Notes under the pieces: model-generated
Databases searched by the model: none
Told to the model about the DNA's origin: nothing
Seen by the model: only the letters and a program-made list of their open reading frames with translations
Program-made: the position numbers and the translations under genes
Shown: piece by piece, positions 14,806 to 21,422 of the stretch
Layout: every line of letters begins with the position of its first letter
Numbering within the stretch: position 1 is the stretch's first letter
NCBI GenBank assembly: GCA_016718265.1
Contig: JADKDZ010000013.1
Coordinates: forward strand, 1 to 25,693
DNA length: 25,693 nucleotides
Direction of reading: 5' to 3'
From: Uliginosibacterium sp.
Lineage (GTDB): Bacteria; Pseudomonadota; Gammaproteobacteria; Burkholderiales; Rhodocyclaceae

Positions 14806-15711
14806 ATGTCGTGCAATTGCAGTGCATCCAATAACCTTGGGTACTCCCAATGTACCCAGCTAACGAGCTACGCGAAAAGGCTCATTTTTGTTCCTTTGCT
14901 AGCAACAGGCTCTACGCGTACCAAAGTAACCACGGCTCAGCTTGCGTCCCCAACATTTTTGGATACAACGCTGTATAATCCAGTATCCTCAAAACGCTGG
15001 CACATTACGCCTGAGATTGCTATCCAGCCGTCTGAAGCATCAAAAAAGGTAATGGAAACAATCAACGGTGAGCAAAAGGCAACATCTGACTATACTCCAG
15101 AAAAGGTGCTTGCGCTAATTTTGGGGCAACATCCAAAGTATGCAGATATTCTCAGCTCTTACTCTTGCCAAAACAACCTTGGTTTTTACATTGTTGATGC
15201 AGATAGCAACCTGCTTGGAGTAGAAACATCTGACGGTCTTTATCCATACGCGATAAACAACCAATCATTGCTAGCAACAGTAATGGATAGGGGCAACATT
15301 GCTGCAGCGACTGGAAAGATTGAATTGATGTTTGACCTCCGTAAAAGCGAATCTTTTGCGAAAGAAGGAAGTATCGGATACTCACAAATGGGCGGTCTAG
15401 ACCTGCTTTTTGTGAACGATATGACAACAGTCGAAATGACAGTTGGGGCTATTACGGCAACAACTGTTGTTGTAAAGGTTACTACTCAATTCGGGGCTGT
15501 TGGCAACAAGGATAAATGGGTAGGGCTTGAAGCATCCAGCTTTGCGCTTTACAATGTTACTGGCGCTGTTGCAATCACTATTACATCAGTAGCCGAAACC
15601 GATGCGGGGTATTTGATAACTATGCCTTCCCAAACAGCAGCCGATTCGGTTCGTGTTTCGATTGTTGAGGCAGGCTTGGAAGCTACTCCAGTAACATTCA
15701 TTGCTGTTTAA
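14806..15711 (+). CDS. Major tail (tube) protein
   Basis: 301 residues with Ala/Thr/Val-rich, beta-dominated sequence and few long helices, as in tail tube proteins. It begins MSCNCSASNNLGYSQC, with four cysteines in the first 16 residues. The body (about 1-200) should be the tube beta-barrel. After residue 205, TVEMTVGAITATTVVVKVTT and the repeats to the end look like an added Ig-like surface domain. It is encoded next to, but divergent from, the chaperone and tape measure genes. This supports the assignment and is an unusual arrangement. A separate rightward promoter precedes it. Confidence 0.65.
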   Translation: MSCNCSASNNLGYSQCTQLTSYAKRLIFVPLLATGSTRTKVTTAQLASPTFLDTTLYNPVSSKRWHITPEIAIQPSEASKKVMETINGEQKATSDYTPEKVLALILGQHPKYADILSSYSCQNNLGFYIVDADSNLLGVETSDGLYPYAINNQSLLATVMDRGNIAAATGKIELMFDLRKSESFAKEGSIGYSQMGGLDLLFVNDMTTVEMTVGAITATTVVVKVTTQFGAVGNKDKWVGLEASSFALYNVTGAVAITITSVAETDAGYLITMPSQTAADSVRVSIVEAGLEATPVTFIAV

Positions 15712-15713
15712 CA

Positions 15714-15887
15714 ATGGAGCGGGTTAGTTCAATCGGCGGAGGTATTACCCTTGCTGCTTGCTCATATTTGCCAAGCATGCAGGATGTAACTACAACGCTA
15801 ATACTTGGCGTTGTTGGAGGTGTTGGAGGTTGGCTTGCCCATTCTGCGATAAAGCTGATTTTCAGGAAGAAGCGAAAAGCAAAATAG
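15714..15887 (+). CDS. Small membrane protein with basic tail
   Basis: 57 residues starting MERVSSIGGGITLAACSYLP, beginning two bases after the tail tube stop. Residues about 26-50 form one hydrophobic helix with a glycine-zipper pattern (LGVVGGVGGWLAH), followed by the strongly basic tail RKKRKAK, so the C-terminus should be cytoplasmic. An additional mildly hydrophobic stretch precedes it. Size and basic tail fit phage holins or holin accessory proteins. A bidirectional terminator starts right at the stop. Role inferred only. Confidence 0.6.
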   Translation: MERVSSIGGGITLAACSYLPSMQDVTTTLILGVVGGVGGWLAHSAIKLIFRKKRKAK

Positions 15888-15920
15888 AAAAAGCCCGGCT
15901 TGTGAAAGTCGGGCTTTTTT
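15888..15920. terminator. Bidirectional terminator between converging operons
   Basis: AAAAAGCCCG (15888-15897) pairs with CGGGCTTTTT (15910-15919); the stem extends inward through a G-U pair and GCTT/AAGT to a GTGA loop. It serves the plus-strand tail tube transcript (stop at 15885-15887) and the minus-strand hexapeptide gene (stop at 15922). Confidence 0.9.
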
Positions 15921-15921
15921 G

Positions 15922-16359
15922 TTATACTTTTTTAGAATAAATAACCGTATCGCTATTATTCAAAACAATGTGGCGGTTAAATACTCCGTTATTGTTTTTC
16001 AAGTAAGAGCAACTCTGCATCGCGCAAAAGTCTCCAATAGTGCAGTTACTGCCTACATTAACATTTGTCCCTGATGTAAAGCAGTCTCCAATAACCGTGC
16101 TTTCGCCGATTACTGACGCGCGTCCTATATCACAGCTTATACCTATCTTTACGTTTTTACGTAGTGTTGTTTTGTGGTTTAGAACACTACTTTCACCTAC
16201 ATCGCAATTGTCTCCAATCACTACATCTTTCCCGATGTGGCAATTGTCTCCAATTACTACATTTTTCCCGATTTTTATACCGTACTCGGTGAACTCGAAT
16301 TTGAGTTCAGACAGGCAATCGTACTGGATTGCTGACTTACCGATGTTTATTGTTTTCAT
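15922..16359 (-). CDS. Hexapeptide-repeat (left-handed beta-helix) protein
   Basis: 145 residues from ATG at 16359 (MKTINIGKS), 10 bases after the previous stop; a longer frame from 16416 would overlap that gene. About a dozen [IV]-G-x4 hexapeptides (VVIGDN, CHIGKD, SVIGES, TVIGDC, CTIGDF) span residues 25-120 and predict a left-handed parallel beta-helix, normally a trimer. Acyltransferases use this fold, but I see no clear catalytic histidine loop, so a structural role such as a fibre or shaft element is as likely. The gene contains a 36-bp tandem duplication at 16204-16275. Exact role unknown. Confidence 0.75.
   Translation of the reverse strand: MKTINIGKSAIQYDCLSELKFEFTEYGIKIGKNVVIGDNCHIGKDVVIGDNCDVGESSVLNHKTTLRKNVKIGISCDIGRASVIGESTVIGDCFTSGTNVNVGSNCTIGDFCAMQSCSYLKNNNGVFNRHIVLNNSDTVIYSKKV
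16204..16275 (-). repeat. 36-bp tandem duplication inside the beta-helix gene
   Basis: Two adjacent 36-base units (16204-16239 and 16240-16275) differ at only a few positions. Each encodes two hexapeptides (KNVVIGDNCHIG then KDVVIGDNCDVG). A recent in-frame duplication would lengthen the helix without disrupting it. Confidence 0.8.
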
Positions 16360-16369
16360 ACTGTTAGTT

Positions 16370-16909
16370 TTAGAAAATATATCCTTTTCCTTTACAGGTT
16401 TCGCAGTCAATTTCATTCAATCCTGCATAAGAATTACCAGTTCCTCCGCATTGTTTGCATATTTGTTTCGCTTTCCATACAAACGGAGGCGACGATTGTT
16501 TTGAAGCCATAATTTCATGCGCACGTTTAATAAATTCACTTCTTTGCCTTTCTTTTCCGTTAATAAGCTCCTTAACTTTCTCAAGCAGGAAAGTATCCAT
16601 AAATACAATCCTAACAGTTGGATTAGTGAGCATTTTTTCGTACTTGGAATAGTTCCAATCTACCTTGATAGAGTTGATATATCCGGCAATCATGCGCCCA
16701 TAATCATCGTATGAATGACGTGCGCCGTATGGATACGGATCGATAAAACAAGGCAGAAAAAGAAGCTCTGAAAGCTCCTTACTGCTTCCTATATCAAATA
16801 GGCGTATCTCTATGCTCCTTTCGCTTTGTGCGCATAAATCAATGTCGCACATTACGTATTTTGAATCTCTAATCAGGTAGAAGTAGAGTTCTGTTTTTGG
16901 TGTTTCCAT
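16370..16909 (-). CDS. Protein with C-terminal DnaJ-type zinc ribbon
   Basis: 179 residues from ATG at 16909. The C-terminus carries C151-x2-C154-G-G-T-G and C169-x2-C172-x-G-x-G, the paired CxxCxGxG motif of DnaJ zinc domains, one zinc site in all. No J domain (no HPD) is present, so it is not a DnaJ. The N-terminal 140 residues are mixed alpha/beta with an acidic pattern (YVMCDIDLCAQS). The same kind of zinc ribbon occurs inside the portal protein. It may mediate protein or nucleic-acid contact. Family otherwise unrecognised. Confidence 0.65.
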   Translation of the reverse strand: METPKTELYFYLIRDSKYVMCDIDLCAQSERSIEIRLFDIGSSKELSELLFLPCFIDPYPYGARHSYDDYGRMIAGYINSIKVDWNYSKYEKMLTNPTVRIVFMDTFLLEKVKELINGKERQRSEFIKRAHEIMASKQSSPPFVWKAKQICKQCGGTGNSYAGLNEIDCETCKGKGYIF

Positions 16910-16962
16910 GGTGAACTAGGTTTTTAGCCACGCTTGAATTAGCGGGGATGGTTATGATAAAT

Positions 16963-17190
16963 TTACCAATTCCAAGCCTGTGGAGCTGACACTCTTACCG
17001 TTTCTTTAATCTCTCTAATTGTTGTTTTTGAAGATGAAAAATAAAGCGAAATGAATCCTTTGTTAGTTTTCTCAAAAGCCTTCTTTGCACGAAACGCAGC
17101 TTCTTTTTCTGTTCTTCCTGTTGAAGATACTGAGTTTGACATCGTAGCTGATGCAGATACGCAAACAGTGTAAATAGGTTTAGTTTTCAT
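16963..17190 (-). CDS. Small protein of unknown function, first behind cassette B
   Basis: 75 residues from ATG at 17190. N-terminal strand (PIYTVCVSASATMSNSVSS), a basic helix (EKEAAFRAKKAFEKTN) and C-terminal strands (ISLYFSSSKTTIREIKETVR) suggest a small beta-alpha-beta fold ending in an aromatic APQAWNW. No family recognised. It is the first gene transcribed from the cassette B promoter, whose leader also resembles that before the unrelated gene at 8746. Confidence 0.65.
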   Translation of the reverse strand: MKTKPIYTVCVSASATMSNSVSSTGRTEKEAAFRAKKAFEKTNKGFISLYFSSSKTTIREIKETVRVSAPQAWNW

Positions 17191-17236
17191 ATCGAACTAA
17201 GTATTCAATAAGAGCTACATTGCCCTTATTGTTTAA

Positions 17237-17268
17237 CAAAGATACGATATTTAGAAAGCAAAGTCAAC
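17237..17268 (-). promoter_or_regulatory. Bacteroidota-type promoter (cassette B)
   Basis: Minus strand: -33 box GTTG (17268-17265), 20-base spacer, -7 box TATCTTTG (17244-17237). It drives the leftward 17190-15922 operon. A 6-bp inverted repeat, AATAAG/CTTATT (17230-17207 region), lies at the expected 5' end of the mRNA. Confidence 0.85.
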
Positions 17269-17323
17269 AGATATGCAATATAATATCGCTCACGCGCAAA
17301 GATTTCTACACGTTACAGAATAA

Positions 17324-17355
17324 AGCCCCATTGGCAATGATGCACCAATAGGGCT
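17324..17355 (-). terminator. Terminator of the lysis/neck operon
   Basis: Read on the minus strand, AGCCCTATTGG (17355-17345) pairs with CCAATGGGGCT (17334-17324), 11 bp with one U-G pair, then TTTATTCTG. The wobble pairs only in minus-strand RNA (C-A mismatch in plus), which supports leftward action. It lies 19 bases after the stop at 17375. Confidence 0.75.
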
Positions 17356-17374
17356 GTACGATATTTAACAGTGA

Positions 17375-17836
17375 TTACCAAAGTACTGTATTCAAGAAAT
17401 ACTCCGATACTTTCGGAGTGATAAACTCAGCAAGCGATGATGTGCTTTCAGGTGTGAGGCCTTCAAAGTCGCCATAGATCGAAAGCAGTTCATCGCGCAA
17501 ATTTCCTTGTTTTCCGCGATAATCGTTTTTAGGAGCGTGCAGGGTAATTTCGCCATGACTACGGTCTATTCCCCAGTTGCTATGCAATCGACCTGTATCG
17601 AAAAACGTTACATGGTCGTATGGCAATCCTTTCTTTTTCTTTAGCGGTATTGTTTTTTGGCTGTACGAACCGGTACTTGTACCATCAGCAAGAACTCCTT
17701 TCAAAAACAACTGCTCATTGGTGTTTAAGCGTATTGCTTCATCTTGGCATTCCTCTATTTCCATTGCGTAGTCAAACGCATCGGCATTATCGAGCGATTT
17801 AACACCGTCTATTAGTTCGTACAGTTCCTCAAACAT
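17375..17836 (-). CDS. Probable neck / gp10-like head-tail connector protein
   Basis: 153 residues from ATG at 17836. The layout of an N-terminal helical part and then GLPYDHVTFFDTGRLHSNWG is like HK97 gp10-type or minor head completion proteins of Bacteroidota phages, where a short helix leads into a VTLKDTGxFxxSF-like strand. The C-terminus is helical (PESTSSLAEFITPKVSEYF). Such proteins join head and tail. It is the last gene of its operon; its final TGG TAA lies inside cassette B. Assignment is by weak pattern and context. Confidence 0.5.
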   Translation of the reverse strand: MFEELYELIDGVKSLDNADAFDYAMEIEECQDEAIRLNTNEQLFLKGVLADGTSTGSYSQKTIPLKKKKGLPYDHVTFFDTGRLHSNWGIDRSHGEITLHAPKNDYRGKQGNLRDELLSIYGDFEGLTPESTSSLAEFITPKVSEYFLNTVLW

Positions 17837-17839
17837 AGC

Positions 17840-18310
17840 CTATATTTTTGAGTTGAAAAGATTAAATTCTTCAAGCCTACGCTTTCGCAACCCTTCAAAA
17901 GGTTTCCCATCTACATATACCCAGCGCATAAACTGCTCTCCTATCACTTTTTCGCTCGATACTTCGTTTATCCGCTTCAAAAGCGTAGATTTTTTGAATT
18001 TGGTAATCCCGAAATTGTAAACAAATGAGTATAGAGCGTCAGCTTGGTTTTGGTTTAATGCTCTTTTTACGCAAATGACAATGTCTGTTTTGATTGATTC
18101 CAAGTCGATATGAAACTGGTCATACGCCTGCTGAAGCGTAATTTTATCACCTTCTTTAACATTCCTTCCAAAAATCCGCGTACTACCTATGCCGATTGTC
18201 CACTTTCCAGCAGGACAAAGATAAGCATTCAAAAACTTTTCTGGATGCCCTGAGCATTCATATTTTATTATTAGTTCTTTGCCACGCTGGCTGCATGTTT
18301 CTATGTTCAT
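17840..18310 (-). CDS. Endolysin, GH24 lysozyme
   Basis: 156 residues from ATG at 18310 (MNIETCSQRGKELI). This is a phage-type lysozyme that cleaves peptidoglycan between MurNAc and GlcNAc. The characteristic LCPAGKWTIGIGST block is present, with likely catalytic E18, C32 and T38. The E-to-C distance is 13 residues rather than the usual eight because of an extra CSGHP-like stretch; the C-x5-T spacing is normal. The C-terminus has the usual helical core (LNQNQADALYSFVYNFG) and GLRKRRLEE. No signal peptide or N-terminal anchor, so a holin is needed for release. The start overlaps the upstream nuclease gene by 53 bases. Confidence 0.9.
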   Translation of the reverse strand: MNIETCSQRGKELIIKYECSGHPEKFLNAYLCPAGKWTIGIGSTRIFGRNVKEGDKITLQQAYDQFHIDLESIKTDIVICVKRALNQNQADALYSFVYNFGITKFKKSTLLKRINEVSSEKVIGEQFMRWVYVDGKPFEGLRKRRLEEFNLFNSKI

Positions 18311-18668
18311 TTGGTACTTGTTGTTTAAGGATGTCAATGATAATTTTGAGTTCTTCAGAGTTTTGGCACTTGCAAAACAGATAGCCGTCAGCAATGCACA
18401 TTTGGCGAAATTCCTTCTGGTCATTGCTCAATTTTGTGTTTACCTTCATTTCAACAAACAGCACCTTTGCGGTGTGGTTCGGGATTAATACCATAAAATC
18501 GGATGCGCCTTTTCGTAGCCCTAATTTTTCAAGTATTGCTCCTTCCCGCCCGCTTTTTGCGTTGTTGTTAATCAGGATTATGCGTTTTTCAAAATACGGT
18601 AGTTGCTCCTTGATTAGAGCAACTACCGCACATTGATACTGCGCCTCTGAGTAGGATTGTTTTTGCAT
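18258..18668 (-). CDS. VRR-NUC domain nuclease
   Basis: 136 residues, almost entirely one VRR-NUC domain of the PD-(D/E)xK superfamily, the stand-alone form found in phages. Visible motifs: an N-terminal helix with E8 (SYSEAQYQ), a conserved NNNAKSGREG, GASDF with D57, VEMK with E73 and K75, and Q84 (SNDQKEF). These give the metal-binding D-ExK site. Related enzymes resolve branched DNA or cut flaps; in phages they may process replication or packaging intermediates. Its 3' end overlaps the lysozyme gene, so the final 17 residues are constrained by two frames. Confidence 0.9.
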   Translation of the reverse strand: MQKQSYSEAQYQCAVVALIKEQLPYFEKRIILINNNAKSGREGAILEKLGLRKGASDFMVLIPNHTAKVLFVEMKVNTKLSNDQKEFRQMCIADGYLFCKCQNSEELKIIIDILKQQVPNEHRNMQPAWQRTNNKI

Positions 18669-19192
18669 TATCCGCAGAAACTATTTGAATACACCTTCAA
18701 ATCAATCCGCAGTGTGTTAAACTTGAAATCCTCTGCATTTACAATGCTTTTCTTAATGTCTCCTTTGAAAACATCATTAACGCCAATTGCAGACGCGCTT
18801 ATTATTTCTGGATGTTTACGGCGCATCGAGTTGATGATAGCACCGCAAACAGCCGTCTCGCAACCGTTTTTCTTCAGCATTACGTAACAGCTTATCGGAT
18901 TGAGCATTGCGCCTTCTTTCAATTCGCTGTCTTTGTTTTGAAGGAAAAACGCCACATACTGACGATTGTCGCAGAACATAACATCATAAAATTCGCTTTC
19001 AGAATCCTCCGTTTCGCGGTACTCAAAACGCGGGATGTGCCGGTTTGTTTCTAGTTCATGGCACATTTTAGACAATCCGTAAATTACAGATTGGTCATCT
19101 TTGTATCCAGTAGCCTTCAATACCGCGCTTTCAAGACTCTTGATAAATACCCGCAATTGCTTTTCGATTGCTGAGTCGTTAGTCATTATCAT
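18668..19192 (-). CDS. Conserved-looking protein of the connector region
   Basis: 174 residues from ATG at 19192 (a second ATG two codons in). Mixed alpha/beta: an N-terminal helix (EKQLRVFIKSLESAVLK), then strands (YDVMFCDNRQYVAFFLQN) and a C-terminal part ending LRIDLKVYSNSFCG. The size and fold pattern would suit a tail completion or terminator protein, but I do not recognise the family. It overlaps the upstream gene by four bases (ATGA type) and shares one base with the VRR-NUC start codon, so the three are probably translated together. Confidence 0.6.
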   Translation of the reverse strand: MIMTNDSAIEKQLRVFIKSLESAVLKATGYKDDQSVIYGLSKMCHELETNRHIPRFEYRETEDSESEFYDVMFCDNRQYVAFFLQNKDSELKEGAMLNPISCYVMLKKNGCETAVCGAIINSMRRKHPEIISASAIGVNDVFKGDIKKSIVNAEDFKFNTLRIDLKVYSNSFCG

Positions 19193-20067
19193 AGCGTGTG
19201 TACTGTTGGCTGTTTAGACACATTGAAAATGTCAAGATTTTTCACGCTTTCGGCAAGTAGGCTCATTGTTGCGTTGTATGCCTTCAAAGCCTCGTCAGCA
19301 CGCGCCTGCTTTTCGATTGCGATTTCTGCCGAACGCTGGCTCGCGTTGCTTCGTACGCTCATATTGCAATCAACAAGCATTGTTGTGCGTACCTTTGCAA
19401 TCATCGCATCGGCTATCTCGTTGCGCATCTGTGAGCATATCGCTTCAAAATCAACGCCAATATCAAGCGTACCGATGATCGGTGTTTCGTCCATTGATAG
19501 CGATGTTGTTGAGTAGCTTTTGCTTTTGAAAGTGTGCGCACCGTAAACCTGCAATGAGCAATCGTAGCTTCCAGATTCGAGGCTGTCGGTGATTATCGTA
19601 CCGCCTGCCTGCGGTAGGTAGTACTCTTTTTCGCCGATTATTAGAACAGCAGTGCTTGCAGTATCTGCAAAAGTACCGTTCAGCTGAAGCGAAAATTTGA
19701 TTGATTCGCCGTTTTTTACGGTAATTTCAAAAGGATATATAATGCCCTCTGTTTTATCGAATGTAGCACCGTTGTTTTTTACTTCAAAAAAGTAGTCTTT
19801 CTTGTATTTAGCGTTTGTTTTTACGATACTGAAAACGCTTTGTGCTGAGTTCAGCAAAAGACTATTCAGTTGGTCTTCAAATGTTTTTGGCGTTTCGACC
19901 TTAGGAATGCAATCTATCCACTGCTTAATTGTGCATTGGTAGCTATTCGCCGGGGTTTGCAGTTCTTTTTCGGATGCCAGCAGGTTTGCATCTGTTATTA
20001 ACAAACCTGTCTCGCTTTCAAAGCCTACAAGCGACTTGATAAGTGTTATTGCCTGAAATTCTCTCAT
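19189..20067 (-). CDS. Probable structural protein with central beta domain
   Basis: 292 residues from ATG at 20067. Residues 1-85 are mixed alpha/beta; about 90-185 form a beta-sandwich-like region (PFEITVKNGESIKFSLQLNG); the C-terminal 100 residues are helical (SQRSAEIAIEKQARADEALK) and end in NVSKQPTVHTL. The three-part layout suits a virion or connector protein. No enzyme motif. It starts two bases after a 33-residue membrane protein gene and overlaps the next gene by four bases. Function unknown. Confidence 0.6.
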   Translation of the reverse strand: MREFQAITLIKSLVGFESETGLLITDANLLASEKELQTPANSYQCTIKQWIDCIPKVETPKTFEDQLNSLLLNSAQSVFSIVKTNAKYKKDYFFEVKNNGATFDKTEGIIYPFEITVKNGESIKFSLQLNGTFADTASTAVLIIGEKEYYLPQAGGTIITDSLESGSYDCSLQVYGAHTFKSKSYSTTSLSMDETPIIGTLDIGVDFEAICSQMRNEIADAMIAKVRTTMLVDCNMSVRSNASQRSAEIAIEKQARADEALKAYNATMSLLAESVKNLDIFNVSKQPTVHTL

Positions 20068-20068
20068 G

Positions 20069-20170
20069 CTAGTATATGTATGTTAAGACGATTAATATTG
20101 ATGCAATAGCCATAGCTGTTACGCTTGTTTTTGCCATGAACCTTATTACTTTGTACTGGTGAGCTTCCAT
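20069..20170 (-). CDS. Single-pass membrane micropeptide
   Basis: 33 residues (MEAHQYKVIRFMAKTSVTAM then AIASILIVLTYIY). A basic N-terminus is followed by a hydrophobic helix of about 20 residues (TSVTAMAIASILIVLTYIY). It fits exactly between two genes, starting 14 bases after one stop and ending one base before the next ATG, which supports coding. Bacteroidota phages and mobile elements often encode such single-helix micropeptides near lysis genes. A lysis role is possible but unproven. Confidence 0.55.
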   Translation of the reverse strand: MEAHQYKVIRFMAKTSVTAMAIASILIVLTYIY

Positions 20171-20184
20171 GTTAAAAGGTGTTA

Positions 20185-20571
20185 TTAGTCATTAAATCGC
20201 TCTATCCTATAATCAATAGGAATTTTTATAGTCGCCCCTATTATCCAGAATTTATCTTTGAAAGCGCGGTTATCTGCTTTTATTGTAAATTCATTTGTTC
20301 TTGATGTAATTATTGAAACATCTTCAGAATCTACATCATCAAAAACAATTATATTACCTTTTGGGTCTATTGCTGTTATGTGATATTCTGCATCATCATC
20401 AATCATTATAGATTGCATATTACATTCCATTGGAGACCTATCTGTATCATCATATTTAGTAGCTAGTATGCCTATAGTGTAAGGTATAGCTATAAATACA
20501 GCACACATTACGATAAAAATTATGATAGTTATTACAATACATAATGCTTTTGAAAGCTTTGAAGTATCCAT
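20185..20571 (-). CDS. Membrane-anchored protein of unknown function
   Basis: 128 residues from ATG at 20571 (MDTSKLSKALCIV); a TTG nine codons upstream overlaps the previous stop by four bases and is less likely. One strong membrane segment (about residues 8-36, LCIVITIIIFIVMCAVFIAI) is followed by a hydrophilic, acidic beta-rich domain (EYHITAIDPKGNIIVFDDVD), probably outside the cytoplasm. The gene is clearly more AT-rich than its neighbours and lies between structural genes, so it may be an acquired cargo gene, for example one acting at the host envelope. Family not recognised. Confidence 0.6.
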   Translation of the reverse strand: MDTSKLSKALCIVITIIIFIVMCAVFIAIPYTIGILATKYDDTDRSPMECNMQSIMIDDDAEYHITAIDPKGNIIVFDDVDSEDVSIITSRTNEFTIKADNRAFKDKFWIIGATIKIPIDYRIERFND

Positions 20572-20594
20572 ATATTTGTTGTTAGTCAGGCCGT

Positions 20595-21329
20595 TCAAAA
20601 AGTTATTAGTACTTTATCATCAATAGCATCCACAAGCTCGATAAGCAATGCCTCTGATTCTGCCGATACAGTTCCTTTTGTTGCTGTTTCCAGAGTATTG
20701 ATTATTGGCTCTGTTTGAGCTGTTTTCAGCTGGATAGTACGCTCGCCAAAGGTAGCGTTAAATTCTCGTTCAGTCTTCTCGAAAATGTCCTTCCCTCTCT
20801 TGTTAAGCAGATAGGCAAGGCGCATAATGATAAGAAAGAAGTCTTTCGCCTCGGCTTGGTTTCGCCCGGCGTAGTGAAGCATTAGGGCGTATTTCTCAGG
20901 ATTTAGAAAGCTGTCATAAACCGTACCTATTCCAGCAAAGCACATTTCTGCGATTGCGTCAGATGTGCGCCCAAACTCAGTAGATATGTTTTCTTGCGTT
21001 TCTTGGCAGTCTGATGTGCTGTCAAGGTCGGCAGATTGCAGGTTGATGAGTGTTTCAAGCGATTTAAAAGTACGCATGTATTCATATACACCATTCACTG
21101 TTAAGCACATAGAAAAGTCTCTATAAATCTTCTTTGCTTTATCTATCAGCATGAAGCTCGCATCCGAAAACGCGACCGCTTTAATACTTGCAGATGCAAG
21201 TTTGTCGCTAAGTTCTTTGCTTCCAAAGATAGCCTTTTTAGCATCTTTAAACCTCCTATTTCGCTGGTGGTTAATATCGCGCTCGCGTGACTTTTGAATG
21301 CCACGCGAGATTGAAAGGATTGAAGACAT
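20595..21329 (-). CDS. Helical protein of unknown function, first behind cassette D
   Basis: 244 residues from ATG at 21329. Almost entirely helical, basic at the N-terminus (RGIQKSRERDINHQRNRRFK) and acidic at the C-terminus. No membrane segment, metal motif or nuclease signature. It begins 23 bases after the -7 box of the cassette D promoter and is the first gene of the long leftward operon that includes the connector, VRR-NUC and lysozyme genes. Basic N-terminus and operon lead position would fit an internal virion or DNA-associated protein; this is speculative. Confidence 0.6.
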   Translation of the reverse strand: MSSILSISRGIQKSRERDINHQRNRRFKDAKKAIFGSKELSDKLASASIKAVAFSDASFMLIDKAKKIYRDFSMCLTVNGVYEYMRTFKSLETLINLQSADLDSTSDCQETQENISTEFGRTSDAIAEMCFAGIGTVYDSFLNPEKYALMLHYAGRNQAEAKDFFLIIMRLAYLLNKRGKDIFEKTEREFNATFGERTIQLKTAQTEPIINTLETATKGTVSAESEALLIELVDAIDDKVLITF

Positions 21330-21352
21330 AATGATAAGTATTGATTACGGTG

Positions 21353-21384
21353 TAAAGATACGATAATAACAAATCCAAGTCAAT
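21353..21384 (-). promoter_or_regulatory. Bacteroidota-type promoter (cassette D)
   Basis: Minus strand: -33 ATTG (21384-21381), 20-base spacer, -7 TATCTTTA (21360-21353), one base from TAnnTTTG. It drives the 21329-17375 operon. With no terminator between thyX and this promoter, read-through from the thyX operon is expected too. Confidence 0.8.
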
Positions 21385-21421
21385 AGTTTCACAATATAAT
21401 ATCGCTCACGCGCAAAGATTT
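21353..21421 (-). repeat. Operon-junction cassette, copy D (truncated)
   Basis: The truncated leftward copy. On the minus strand it starts one base after the thyX stop (AAATCTTTGCGCGTGAGCG from 21421). It is identical to copy B for 30 bases, through ATATTATATTG at 21392, and then holds the promoter. It lacks the CTGTAACGTG start, the terminator hairpin and the 3'-end segment found in copies B and C. Confidence 0.85.
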
Positions 21422-21422
21422 A

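Larger units (their letters stand above)
17218..17379 (-). repeat. Operon-junction cassette, copy B
   Basis: The leftward copy. Read on the minus strand it begins within the last codons of the 17375-17836 gene (GGTAATCA spans that gene's TAA stop). It then has TGTTAAAT, a terminator hairpin, the conserved block from 17318, and the promoter, ending GGGCAATG at 17218. Bases 17218-17318 match copy A at 92 of 101 positions, in opposite orientation. Confidence 0.85.

Noticed and set aside
16370..16909. DnaJ co-chaperone
   Set aside because: Only the zinc-ribbon motif is present; no J domain or HPD tripeptide.
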